DNA from: PALSA-1353 sp050012375
Lineage (GTDB): Bacteria > Planctomycetota > Phycisphaerae > Tepidisphaerales > Tepidisphaeraceae
Length of the DNA: 64,000 nucleotides
Reading direction: 5' to 3'
Assembly: GCA_050012375.1 (NCBI GenBank)
Contig: JBEKHH010000024.1
Location: 7,617-71,616 of the forward strand
The notes under the pieces were generated by a model that saw only the letters and a program-made list of their open reading frames with translations, did not search any database and was not told the DNA's origin. Shown in pieces: positions 1 to 7,672 of this stretch (position 1 is its first letter; every line of letters starts with the position of its first letter). Both the position numbers and the translations under genes were made by a program.

Positions 1-39
1 GTCCAGCGCCTGCGCGAAAGCCTTGCGAAGCCGCGATAG
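1..39 (+). CDS. 3' end of an upstream gene (partial)
   Basis: Frame 1 is open from the first base and ends in TAG at 37-39, encoding a short tail (VQRLRESLAKPR). The amphipathic basic/acidic composition fits the C-terminus of a protein that begins outside the window. Too little is visible to name it, and it could be chance. Confidence 0.35.
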   Translation, partial: VQRLRESLAKPR

Positions 40-44
40 AAAAA

Positions 45-76
45 AACGCGCTCCCCTTCGGGTCGCGGCTAAACTA
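45..76. repeat. 32-bp dispersed repeat, copy 1 (terminator-like)
   Basis: This 32-bp stretch recurs exactly, in inverted orientation, at 61363-61394. It contains an imperfect hairpin (CGCG..CCC / GGG..CGCG) next to a run of A (T on the minus strand), so it may act as a minus-strand terminator. Both copies lie between genes. Confidence 0.7.
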
Positions 77-97
77 AAGCGATTTCCTTCCCCGCTG

Positions 98-116
98 CCC
101 TGAGCCTGTCGAAGGG
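98..116. repeat. Short palindromic element CCCTGAGCCTGTCGAAGGG
   Basis: An imperfect palindrome (CCCT.AG / CT..AGGG type) just upstream of folD. Very similar short palindromes are dispersed in many unrelated bacterial genomes. No function is assigned. Only one copy was noticed in this window. Confidence 0.4.
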
Positions 117-156
117 CCTCCGTGCCTCCGTGCCTTCGCCCCTCTATAATGACCCC

Positions 157-1023
157 ATGCCCGCAACGCTCATCGACGGCGCCGCATTGGCCGAACGCGA
201 AAAGCAATTGCTCCAGCAGCGTGTTGCTCGGCTTGCCGAATCCGCCCATCGGCCCGCGCTGACCGCCGTGCTGATCGGCTCCACGCCGGCCGGTGAACTC
301 TACGCCAATCGCCAGGCGCAGGCCTGCCAGAAGGTCGGAATCAAATATCTTCTGCGCAAGCTTCCCAGCGATGCCAGCGGCAAATCCGCCGCCGATCTGC
401 TGCACTCCCTCTCGGCCGATCCGGCGGTCACGGGGATCATGCTCCATTTGCCGCTGCCGCCCCAACTGGACGCCACGGAATTGCAATACAAAATCGACCC
501 GGTGAAGGATGTCGAAGGCGTGAACCCGGCCAACATCGGCTACGTGGTTTACGGCCGGACGCTGATCGCTCCCTGCACGGCGCTGGCGGTGATCGAATTG
601 ATCGAATCCACGGGAGTGTCTCTTCGCGGGGCGGAAGCGGTGGTGGTTGGGGCGAGCGAAATCGCCGGAAAACCCATCGCCCTGCTGCTCACGCAGCGTC
701 TGGCGACGGTGACGCTTTGCCATATCGAGACGCGCGATTTGAAATCGCACACACAGCGGGCGGACGTCTTGGTGGTGGCGGCCGGCAAGCCGGGGCTGAT
801 CGGCGCCGACCACGTCAAGCCGGGCGCGATCGTCATCGACGTGGGCATCAACCGAATCACCTTGCCCGACGGCTCGAAGAAGACCGTGGGCGACGTCGAT
901 TTCGATGCCGTGCGCGAAAAAGCCGCATACATCACCCCCGTCCCCGGCGGCGTCGGACCAATGACCGTCGCCATGCTGCTGAGAAACACGCTGCGAAGCG
1001 CCGAATTGCTGGCGAAACGATGA
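157..1023 (+). CDS. folD: FolD-like methylenetetrahydrofolate dehydrogenase/cyclohydrolase
   Basis: A 288-residue cytosolic protein with the length and architecture of bifunctional FolD, which interconverts 5,10-methylene-THF, 5,10-methenyl-THF and 10-formyl-THF using NADP. Visible family motifs are LPLP (98-101), the Rossmann stretch VVVGASEIAGKP, VIDVGINR and the C-terminal TPVPGGVGPMT. The ATG at 157 is preferred over the upstream GTG at 130 because it aligns with the family N-terminus. Three active-site positions are unusual: the catalytic Lys of YxxxK is Gln53, the Gln before the PLP motif is His97, and the Asp of KDVDG is Glu120. Dehydrogenase function is plausible; cyclohydrolase activity is doubtful. 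A repeat hairpin follows the stop codon. Confidence 0.9.
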   Translation: MPATLIDGAALAEREKQLLQQRVARLAESAHRPALTAVLIGSTPAGELYANRQAQACQKVGIKYLLRKLPSDASGKSAADLLHSLSADPAVTGIMLHLPLPPQLDATELQYKIDPVKDVEGVNPANIGYVVYGRTLIAPCTALAVIELIESTGVSLRGAEAVVVGASEIAGKPIALLLTQRLATVTLCHIETRDLKSHTQRADVLVVAAGKPGLIGADHVKPGAIVIDVGINRITLPDGSKKTVGDVDFDAVREKAAYITPVPGGVGPMTVAMLLRNTLRSAELLAKR

Positions 1024-1028
1024 AAGCG

Positions 1029-1116
1029 ATTTCCTATTGCCCATTTCCTATTGCCTATTGAAATGCATCGCCAGCCGATCCTGCGCCTTTCAATAGGAAA
1101 TAGGAAATAGGCAATC
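1029..1116. repeat. AATAGG-type long inverted repeat, copy 1
   Basis: Two AT-rich arms built of repeated CCTATT / AATAGG units (about 1029-1063 and 1088-1116) form an imperfect long hairpin between folD and the next gene. The right arm ends about 16 nt before the ATG at 1133. A related hairpin lies at 6391-6446. Confidence 0.75.
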
Positions 1117-1132
1117 AATTTGGAGTCCGTCC

Positions 1133-2080
1133 ATGTGGGGCAACGTCCTCGGCTGGAAAATCTCCGCGGCCATGTTTCTGCTGGCTGTTGCGCTGGGGGC
1201 TTGGCTGCATGCCCAGATGCAGATCACCGATCCCACGGAGCTGTCGCTCGATCCGCGCAATCTCGCGGCGCTTTCGCCGCCGGCCCCGGCCCGGACGATC
1301 GTCGATCAGAACGTCCCCGGCGACGCGGGCGAGAAATATCTGGCCGCCATCGCCCTGCTGGACGACAATCCCGACGCCTGCGAGGAATTCGCGCAAAAGC
1401 CGGGGGAGATCGTGCCCCAGCCAATGCGGCTCCTGCTCGATGCGACGCATCTGTCGAGCATGAACCTCTTTGCCAGGAATCCGGGCCTGATCGTCGATTA
1501 CCAATCGGAGCATCCACCCTTGGACAACCTGGCGAAGCTGGGCCAGGAGATGGAAAGCGCCGCCCTGTTGCTGGAGCGTTCCGGCAAGAGCGATGTTGCT
1601 CGCAAATTCCTCCAGGCCGCTTACGCCCTGGGCCAGAACCTCTATCGCGAGCGTTTGGATTATGACGAGTTCTCCCGCGGCATGGGCCTGATGAACGGGG
1701 CAACCACGGCCCTGGCGGAGATGGAGCCGGCCGGTTCGCCGGATCGAAAGCTGCTTGAGGACCAGCAGGCCCGGGCGGTGGATTTCGAGCAGAAGAACGT
1801 GCAGCCGATTTACGAGGTTTTGGTCAGCGCCGACCAGGAACGGATCGCGGCCAACGCCGGGGACGTTTTTCGTTTTGCCACCAAGGCCGGGGAACGGATG
1901 TTCCGGGTGGAGGCGATCTTGAAGCTGGGTCGATACCGATTTGACTCGGCCCGGCAGGCGGACCAGATCGCCGTCCCGCGTTTTTTGCGTCGCTTGTCGG
2001 ACGACCCGGACCCGGTCATCCGGGCGGCGGCATCGGCCGCGACGAACCTCACCATCGAACAATATCGCATGATCCATTGA
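1133..2080 (+). CDS. Membrane-anchored hypothetical protein
   Basis: A 315-residue protein I do not recognise. It has one N-terminal hydrophobic segment (about residues 8-27, ISAAMFLLAVALGAWL) that could anchor it or act as a signal peptide. A largely helical body follows (repeated short helices around 60-240), and the C-terminus (RRLSDDPDPVIRAAASAA, about 285-305) resembles a HEAT-type repeat. The start ATG lies directly after the inverted repeat, with GGAG at 1121-1124 as a possible ribosome binding site. Its stop lies some 85 nt before the prepilin-like start at 2166, so the two may be cotranscribed. No enzymatic motif is visible. Confidence 0.7.
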   Translation: MWGNVLGWKISAAMFLLAVALGAWLHAQMQITDPTELSLDPRNLAALSPPAPARTIVDQNVPGDAGEKYLAAIALLDDNPDACEEFAQKPGEIVPQPMRLLLDATHLSSMNLFARNPGLIVDYQSEHPPLDNLAKLGQEMESAALLLERSGKSDVARKFLQAAYALGQNLYRERLDYDEFSRGMGLMNGATTALAEMEPAGSPDRKLLEDQQARAVDFEQKNVQPIYEVLVSADQERIAANAGDVFRFATKAGERMFRVEAILKLGRYRFDSARQADQIAVPRFLRRLSDDPDPVIRAAASAATNLTIEQYRMIH

Positions 2081-2165
2081 CGAAATGGCGAGACAAGGCG
2101 AATCTTTAATGAGCGGCCAGAGGGCCGGTCGAGTGTCGCACCCGGCGGGCGTATTGGGAACCCTG

Positions 2166-3542
2166 ATGAGAAATCGCAAAGCCTTTACGCTTGTGGAGTT
2201 ACTGGTGGTGATCGGGATCATCGCCCTGCTGGCCGGGATTCTCCTGCCGGTCCTGAACCACGTGCGTCGGACATCTCAGATCACCGGCCAAAAGGCCGAT
2301 TTCCAGACCATCGCCACAGCCTTGGAACAGTACAAGGCGGATTTCGGGGATTATCCGCGAAATGCGAATTTGCCGACGTGGAGTGTAGCCAGTACCGGTT
2401 TTCCCGCCCCGGTTTTTTATTCCCTCGCTGTTGCGCTGCTGGGGCCGGGGCCTGCGGTGACTGAGACAGTTGGAAGCAACCTTGAGGTTGGCGATGGAGC
2501 AGATGGACCCGGCTTTCGGTGTCAGACCTCCGGGGCCATTCCGGGTACGGCGACTGTGGGTATTGGCGCCACTTCGGTGAAGGTAACCGTGAATTCGCAA
2601 TACACTGCGCAGGCTTCGGCACTCCAAAGCAACTTTGTTGCCCCCACAGGGTCCGGCTCATCGCCCACTCCCGCTTCGATCACCTTTTTCCCAACGTCAA
2701 CTCCTGGTGACCTATACCCCGAAACGGTCGGCATCACGAGCGTGAACTTTGGCGGCAGCACACTGACTTTGACCTGTTCGCCCACTGCCGCCGCTCACAA
2801 TGGAAACTGTCTCGTCACTCAGCCCGGCGGAAAAGTCTGGGGTCCCTATATTTCCGCCGACACGTTCAAGGTCGCATATCTTCCACAGAACGACCTTAAC
2901 GGTACTGCCCTTGGCAACACTGGGGTCGCAAACCCATTGGGCGGCTATGGCCAACCCGTTTTGCTCGACCGTTGGGGACAAGTCATCCAATACTTCCCAA
3001 CCTACGGTACGGTCAGCAACCGAACGAATGATTCGACGGTTCCGCTGAGCACGGCGGTCACCGCCGGCCCGCTTTACGGCTATTCCCAACCGAAATCCAT
3101 TGACAGCACAGGCCAAAACGCCATTTGGGATCTCCGGGACGGCGCGCCGTTTTTCAGCGTCTCGGCTGCGTCGTCATCGGCAAAACCGTGGCCCGATCCA
3201 GTTTCCGGCACAACGACCGCATATTGTCAGCAGTGGCAGGATGTCACCGCTGCGCCGTTTTTCTACCCGGAACTGGCCGTTCAATGGATGCTGGGTGTTT
3301 CGCCGCCGGCGATCGCCATTCCGAACAGCGGCAGCGGTAACGTAATCACCGGCTCGGACAAACTCAGCTACAGCGGCCCGTACATCCTGATCTCCGCCGG
3401 CCCGGATGGTCCGAATCGCAACAATGGCGGGTTCTGTAATCTGGTTAACCCAAACGTAGCTACCGCAACTGCATTGCCGGCCAGTTCCTGCCAGCAAACC
3501 TTCATCAACAGCGGCAACATCTACAACTTCGACCGCCAATAA
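2166..3542 (+). CDS. Type II secretion-like prepilin N-terminal protein
   Basis: A 458-residue protein starting MRNRKAFTLVELLVVIGI, a canonical type IV prepilin/type II pseudopilin leader: a short basic peptide, a K-A-F cleavage site, Glu at +5 of the mature protein and a hydrophobic helix up to about residue 30. Prepilin peptidase would cleave before Phe7. The rest is a long Gly/Ser/Thr-rich domain with no recognised motif, much larger than classical major pseudopilins (about 150 residues). Such long proteins with this leader are common in planctomycetes. The open frame extends upstream to 2085, but the ATG at 2166 is chosen because it puts the leader at the N-terminus. Confidence 0.85.
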   Translation: MRNRKAFTLVELLVVIGIIALLAGILLPVLNHVRRTSQITGQKADFQTIATALEQYKADFGDYPRNANLPTWSVASTGFPAPVFYSLAVALLGPGPAVTETVGSNLEVGDGADGPGFRCQTSGAIPGTATVGIGATSVKVTVNSQYTAQASALQSNFVAPTGSGSSPTPASITFFPTSTPGDLYPETVGITSVNFGGSTLTLTCSPTAAAHNGNCLVTQPGGKVWGPYISADTFKVAYLPQNDLNGTALGNTGVANPLGGYGQPVLLDRWGQVIQYFPTYGTVSNRTNDSTVPLSTAVTAGPLYGYSQPKSIDSTGQNAIWDLRDGAPFFSVSAASSSAKPWPDPVSGTTTAYCQQWQDVTAAPFFYPELAVQWMLGVSPPAIAIPNSGSGNVITGSDKLSYSGPYILISAGPDGPNRNNGGFCNLVNPNVATATALPASSCQQTFINSGNIYNFDRQ

Positions 3543-3741
3543 GCGCTCTGTTAGGGGTTTCGACCTTCTCTTCCGTATTCCCGAAAGAAAAACGCCTCGA
3601 TGCGACCAAAGACGCCGCTTCCGTATCTCCACGCCAGCCGTGCTGAGAATGCATTGCATTTGCAGTCCGGGCAGTCTCGAACTACCATAACCTACTGGCG
3701 GTTCGTTATAGCACCAACTGCAACCCTCAACCCATGGAACC

Positions 3742-4320
3742 ATGAGACTTAGAGACGAGAAAAAGCGGAAGCTCATTGTTCAGACTGCAATAAGACTCTT
3801 TTCCGAGCAGCCTTTTCACAAGGTTCGGCTGGATGATGTCGCAGACGCGGCCGGAGTCGGGAAAGGCACCGTTTACATCTATTTCAAGAACAAGGAGGAA
3901 CTCTATTACAGTCTCATTTATGAAGGCATGTCTGAATTGATCGAAAGGCTCCGGGCCAGGATCGCCCAGCGGCCGACCAGTTACCGGGAGAATTTTCTGG
4001 CAATCATCGAGGGTTTGGCGGATCATGCGATACGTCAACCGCAGTTTTTTGAGGTCATACGGACGGTTGCGATTCCCGACTCGTCCAGTCCGTGGGACGC
4101 CAAGCGAAGGGAACTCGCCGAGTTGATGGAAGAGGTCATCAGACAGGGCGTCGCCGCGGGTGAATTTGTCGACCCTCACCCCGATCGCACGGCAAAATAT
4201 TTCATGGCCATGGGCCGTGCCGTGATGTTGTACGGAAGCAAGATCACCGAAGCCAAGGATTTGGCCGGGCACATCGGGTCCACGTTGCTCGGAGGGATCG
4301 CCGTCAAGAAAAGCTCATGA
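3742..4320 (+). CDS. TetR family transcriptional regulator
   Basis: A 192-residue TetR-type repressor. The N-terminal helix-turn-helix is clear (IRLFSEQPFHKVRLDDVADA, then AGVGKGTVYIYFKNKEELYY, residues about 16-55), followed by an all-helical ligand/dimer domain. Its stop overlaps the start of the downstream adaptor gene as ATGA, so it is the first gene of an efflux operon and probably regulates it. The 199 bp upstream (3543-3741) hold no other gene and should contain the operon promoter and operator. The ligand is unknown. Confidence 0.9.
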   Translation: MRLRDEKKRKLIVQTAIRLFSEQPFHKVRLDDVADAAGVGKGTVYIYFKNKEELYYSLIYEGMSELIERLRARIAQRPTSYRENFLAIIEGLADHAIRQPQFFEVIRTVAIPDSSSPWDAKRRELAELMEEVIRQGVAAGEFVDPHPDRTAKYFMAMGRAVMLYGSKITEAKDLAGHIGSTLLGGIAVKKSS

Positions 4321-5660
4321 CAAAGACGTTGTCTATTGTGTTGGTGGCGGCGGCGGCGCTGGCGGCAACCGCCGGAGGAGGGATATTCCTTCACCAACAC
4401 GGGGCCAAGGCCGCCTCGACCCTGCCTGCCGATACCTTCACCGCCGCCGCGGATCGTGCCGACATCACCCAGAGCGTATCGGCCACCGGACCGGTGGCTT
4501 CCAATCTGGACGTGCAGATCAAATGCCGCGCCTACGGCGAAGTCATCAAGCTGCCGTTCGACATCAGCGACACGGTGAAGAAAGGCGATTTGCTCATCCA
4601 GCTTGATCAGAAGGATGAGGAAGTCCTTTACGACCAGGCGAAGGTAACTCTGGCGCAATCGCAATCGAGATTGACCGAAGCGGTGGAAAACGAGCGCATC
4701 GCCGAGCAGGACTTAAAGACCGCCACCGAGCAGGCCGACGCCAACATCATTTCCGCCCAGATCAAGGCGACCAATCTGGAAAAGCTGGCCCAGCGGCAGG
4801 AGCAGTTGCTGACGCAAACGCTGGCCGCCCCCCAGGATTTCGAAACCGCCCAAACCAACGCCGCCCAGGCCGAGGCCGATCTCCAAACCGCCAAAATCGC
4901 CAAGGAGCAGCTCAAGAGCCAACAGGTCGCCCTGGAAGTGAAGAAGGAGGACATCGAACTGGCCAAGCAGCAGGTCCAGCTCGATACCATTATGCTGCAA
5001 AACACCAAGCAGCAGATGGATTACACGACGGTGATCTCGCCGATGGACGGCGTGATCGCCGGTCTGAGCATCCAGATGGGAACGATCATTTCCTCAGCGA
5101 TCAGCAACGTCGGCGGGGGGACGAGCGTCATGACGGTTTCGGATATGTCCCATATCTTTGTCATGGCCAGCGTGGATGAGAGCGACATTGGCGGCGTGGC
5201 CCGGGGTCAGGGCGTCGATATCACCGCCGACGCGTTTCCCGGAAAGCATTTCAGCGGCAAGGTTGTCCGAATTGCCACGCAAGGAGTCAACACCAGCAAC
5301 GTCGTTACCTTTGAAGTGAAGGTCGAAGTCACCAGCAGCAACAAATCCCTGCTCAAGCCGCAGATGACGGCCAACGTGCAGATCATCGAATTCCGCAAGC
5401 ACAACGTGATCGCGGTCCCGATGCCGGCCATCGTGCGCAAACAGCACAAGACGTTCGTAACGCTGCTCAAGGCGGACGGATCGACCGAGGACCGGGAAAT
5501 TGAGATCGGGATCAACGACGGCGAGAACCAGGAGATCGTCTCGGGGCTTACCGGGGGGGAACAAATCCTCGTTCACAAGAGCGATTCCAACAGCGCCTGG
5601 TCTTCGTCGGGTCCGCCGCGCCGAATACCGGGGCTGTTGCCGGGAGGAGGCCGACGATGA
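4317..5660 (+). CDS. Periplasmic adaptor (membrane fusion protein), MacA-like
   Basis: A 447-residue HlyD/MacA-type adaptor. It has an N-terminal membrane segment (residues about 5-22), a first half of a biotinyl-lipoyl-like domain (VIKLPFDISDTVKKGDLL), and a long alpha-helical hairpin (about 105-240, rich in Gln, Glu, Ala and Lys heptads). The second lipoyl half follows (TTVISPMDGVIAGLSIQMG), then beta-barrel and membrane-proximal domains. It would link the inner-membrane ABC transporter encoded next to the TolC-type channel at 7665. It overlaps both neighbours by 4 nt (ATGA), indicating translational coupling. The substrate is unknown. Confidence 0.92.
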   Translation: MTKTLSIVLVAAAALAATAGGGIFLHQHGAKAASTLPADTFTAAADRADITQSVSATGPVASNLDVQIKCRAYGEVIKLPFDISDTVKKGDLLIQLDQKDEEVLYDQAKVTLAQSQSRLTEAVENERIAEQDLKTATEQADANIISAQIKATNLEKLAQRQEQLLTQTLAAPQDFETAQTNAAQAEADLQTAKIAKEQLKSQQVALEVKKEDIELAKQQVQLDTIMLQNTKQQMDYTTVISPMDGVIAGLSIQMGTIISSAISNVGGGTSVMTVSDMSHIFVMASVDESDIGGVARGQGVDITADAFPGKHFSGKVVRIATQGVNTSNVVTFEVKVEVTSSNKSLLKPQMTANVQIIEFRKHNVIAVPMPAIVRKQHKTFVTLLKADGSTEDREIEIGINDGENQEIVSGLTGGEQILVHKSDSNSAWSSSGPPRRIPGLLPGGGRR

Positions 5661-6382
5661 TCCGCGCGGAAGATCTCGTCAAGACCTACGTGCTCGGCGG
5701 GCAGGTCGTCAACGCGCTCGACGGCGTCAGCCTGGTCATCGGGGAAGGGGAAATGGTGGCGATCCGCGGCCCGTCGGGGAGCGGGAAATCCACGCTGATG
5801 AATATCCTCGGCTGCCTCGACCGGCCGGAATCCGGCAGGTACTTTCTCGCCGGCGAGGACGTTTCCAAATTGTCCAAGAACGCGCTGGCGGAGGTCCGGA
5901 ATCGCCGCATCGGGTTTGTGTTCCAGAACTTCAACCTTCTTCCGCGGATGAACGCGTTGGAAAACGTTGAGCTGCCGCTGCATTACGCGGGCCGGCGCGA
6001 CGCCGTCCGCGCCGCGCGGCAGGCGCTGGAAATCGTCGGTCTTTCCGACCGCTGGCATCACGAGCCGGCCCAGCTTTCCGGCGGGCAGCGCCAGCGCGTC
6101 GCCGTTGCCCGGGCGCTGGTGACCGATCCGGCCATTCTGCTGACTGACGAGCCGACCGGCGCCCTCGACAGCAAGACCGGCGAGGAAATCCTCGCTCTGT
6201 TCAAGAAGCTCAACGCCAATGGCCGCACGATCCTGATCGTCACGCACGACGCGCACGTCGCGGCACACTGTCAGCGCGAGATCTATCTCCACGACGGCAA
6301 GATCGCCCAACCGCCCAGCGACGACCCGGTTGCCCACCACCCGGCCGCTGCCGAAAGCGAACTCCTTCCGGGAGCGGTGTAA
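5657..6382 (+). CDS. ABC transporter ATP-binding protein (MacB/LolD type)
   Basis: A 241-residue nucleotide-binding subunit. Walker A (GPSGSGKST, about 38-46), the Q-loop region, signature LSGGQRQRVAVARAL (about 140-154), Walker B (ILLTDEPTGALD) and the H-loop (VTHDAHVA) are all present. It powers the MacB-type permease encoded at 6464; here the ATPase and permease are separate genes rather than one fused MacB. Its ATG overlaps the adaptor stop by 4 nt. An 81-bp gap holding an inverted repeat separates it from the permease. Confidence 0.94.
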   Translation: MIRAEDLVKTYVLGGQVVNALDGVSLVIGEGEMVAIRGPSGSGKSTLMNILGCLDRPESGRYFLAGEDVSKLSKNALAEVRNRRIGFVFQNFNLLPRMNALENVELPLHYAGRRDAVRAARQALEIVGLSDRWHHEPAQLSGGQRQRVAVARALVTDPAILLTDEPTGALDSKTGEEILALFKKLNANGRTILIVTHDAHVAAHCQREIYLHDGKIAQPPSDDPVAHHPAAAESELLPGAV

Positions 6383-6390
6383 TGGATTTC

Positions 6391-6446
6391 AAGGATTGCC
6401 AATTGCCTATTGCCTATTGAGGCGCGGGCAATAGGAAATAGGCAAT
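6391..6446. repeat. AATAGG-type inverted repeat, copy 2, inside the efflux operon
   Basis: Arms at 6402-6419 and 6429-6446 are complementary with one mismatch (CCTATTGCCTATTG / CAATAGGAAATAGG) around a 9-nt loop. The units are the same as in 1029-1116. It lies between two genes of one operon, so it could affect mRNA stability or relative expression rather than terminate; no T-run follows. Confidence 0.8.
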
Positions 6447-6463
6447 CTGATTTGTGAGCGCCC

Positions 6464-7672
6464 ATGCTTTTCTGGATGATCGTCAAAGTCGCCTTCAAGA
6501 GCCTCCTGGCCAACAAGCTCCGTTCCATCCTGGCCATGCTGGGGATCATCATCGGCGTGGCGGCGGTGATCGCGATGCTGGCGATCGGCACGGGCGCCAA
6601 ACAGCAGGTCCTGGACCGCATCAGCGCGATGGGGACCAATCTTCTGTACGTCCACCCCTCCGCGCGCGGGACCGCCGGCGTGATGTCCGGGACACAGCTC
6701 AATCTCACCGATGACGACGCCCGCGCCATCCTCCAGAAGGTTGACCATGTTCACGGGCTCGCCCCGGTTGTCAGCCGAAATTTCCAGATCAAATTCCTCA
6801 ACCAGAACACCAACACGCAGGTGCTGGGCACGACCTGCACGTATCTGCCCATCCGTGATTTTGAAATCGACAGCGGGAAAATGTTCAGCGATTTCGACGT
6901 GGACCACTGGGGCCGCCTCGCCGTCCTCGGGCCGGTGACCGCTTCCAACCTGTTCGGATTCTCCGATCCCGTGGGCCAGTTGATCAAAATCAACGGCATC
7001 AATTTCCGCGTGGTCGGCGTGCTCAAGAGCAAGGGGGACCAGGGCTGGTTCAATCCGGATGATCAGGTCATCGTCCCCTACACGGTGGAGATGCACGTGC
7101 TCATGGGCGTCAACTACCTCCGTGAGATCGACGTTCAATGCGAAGCCGGCTCGGATCTCGACGCGGTGCAGAACGACATCTTCGCCCTGATGCGTCAGCG
7201 GCATAAGATTCCGGTCGGCATGCCCGATGACGTCATGATCCAGAACCAGTCGCAGTTCATCGAGGCCTTCAGCGCCACCGCGACGACGTTCACGATTCTC
7301 CTCGGCACGGTGGGGGGAATCTCGCTGCTGGTCGGCGGCATCGGCATCATGAACATCATGCTGGTGACGGTCACCGAGCGCACGCGCGAAATCGGCATCC
7401 GAAAAGCCATCGGCGCCCGGGAATTCGACATCCTCAGCCAGTTCCTGATCGAAGCGATGCTCATGAGCGGGGTGGGCGGCCTGACGGGGATGGGATTGGG
7501 CATCGGCGCCGCGTGGCTGGTCGGCCAGGTCAGCCCCTTCCCCACCATCGTGCGCTTCTATAGCATCGTCTTGGCGCTGGTTTTTTCAGCGGCGGTGGGA
7601 ATATTCTTCGGCTTCTACCCCGCGACGCGCGCCGCCAAGCTCGACCCGATCGAGGCGCTTCGATATGAATGA
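6464..7672 (+). CDS. ABC transporter permease, MacB/FtsX type
   Basis: A 402-residue inner-membrane permease. An N-terminal transmembrane helix (SILAMLGIIIGVAAVIAMLA, about 22-41) is followed by a large periplasmic MacB_PCD domain and a C-terminal FtsX domain with three transmembrane segments (about 275-300, 325-355, 365-390), including the conserved GGIGIMNIMLVTVTERTREI region. Together with 5657-6382 and 4317-5660 it forms a mechanotransmission-type tripartite exporter. Its stop overlaps the TolC-family gene start by 8 nt. Confidence 0.93.
   Translation: MLFWMIVKVAFKSLLANKLRSILAMLGIIIGVAAVIAMLAIGTGAKQQVLDRISAMGTNLLYVHPSARGTAGVMSGTQLNLTDDDARAILQKVDHVHGLAPVVSRNFQIKFLNQNTNTQVLGTTCTYLPIRDFEIDSGKMFSDFDVDHWGRLAVLGPVTASNLFGFSDPVGQLIKINGINFRVVGVLKSKGDQGWFNPDDQVIVPYTVEMHVLMGVNYLREIDVQCEAGSDLDAVQNDIFALMRQRHKIPVGMPDDVMIQNQSQFIEAFSATATTFTILLGTVGGISLLVGGIGIMNIMLVTVTERTREIGIRKAIGAREFDILSQFLIEAMLMSGVGGLTGMGLGIGAAWLVGQVSPFPTIVRFYSIVLALVFSAAVGIFFGFYPATRAAKLDPIEALRYE

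Noticed and set aside
1115..2221. 368-codon minus-strand frame opposite the gene at 1133
   Set aside because: The plus-strand frame has a membrane segment, an appropriate start and downstream context; the minus-strand frame has shadow composition.
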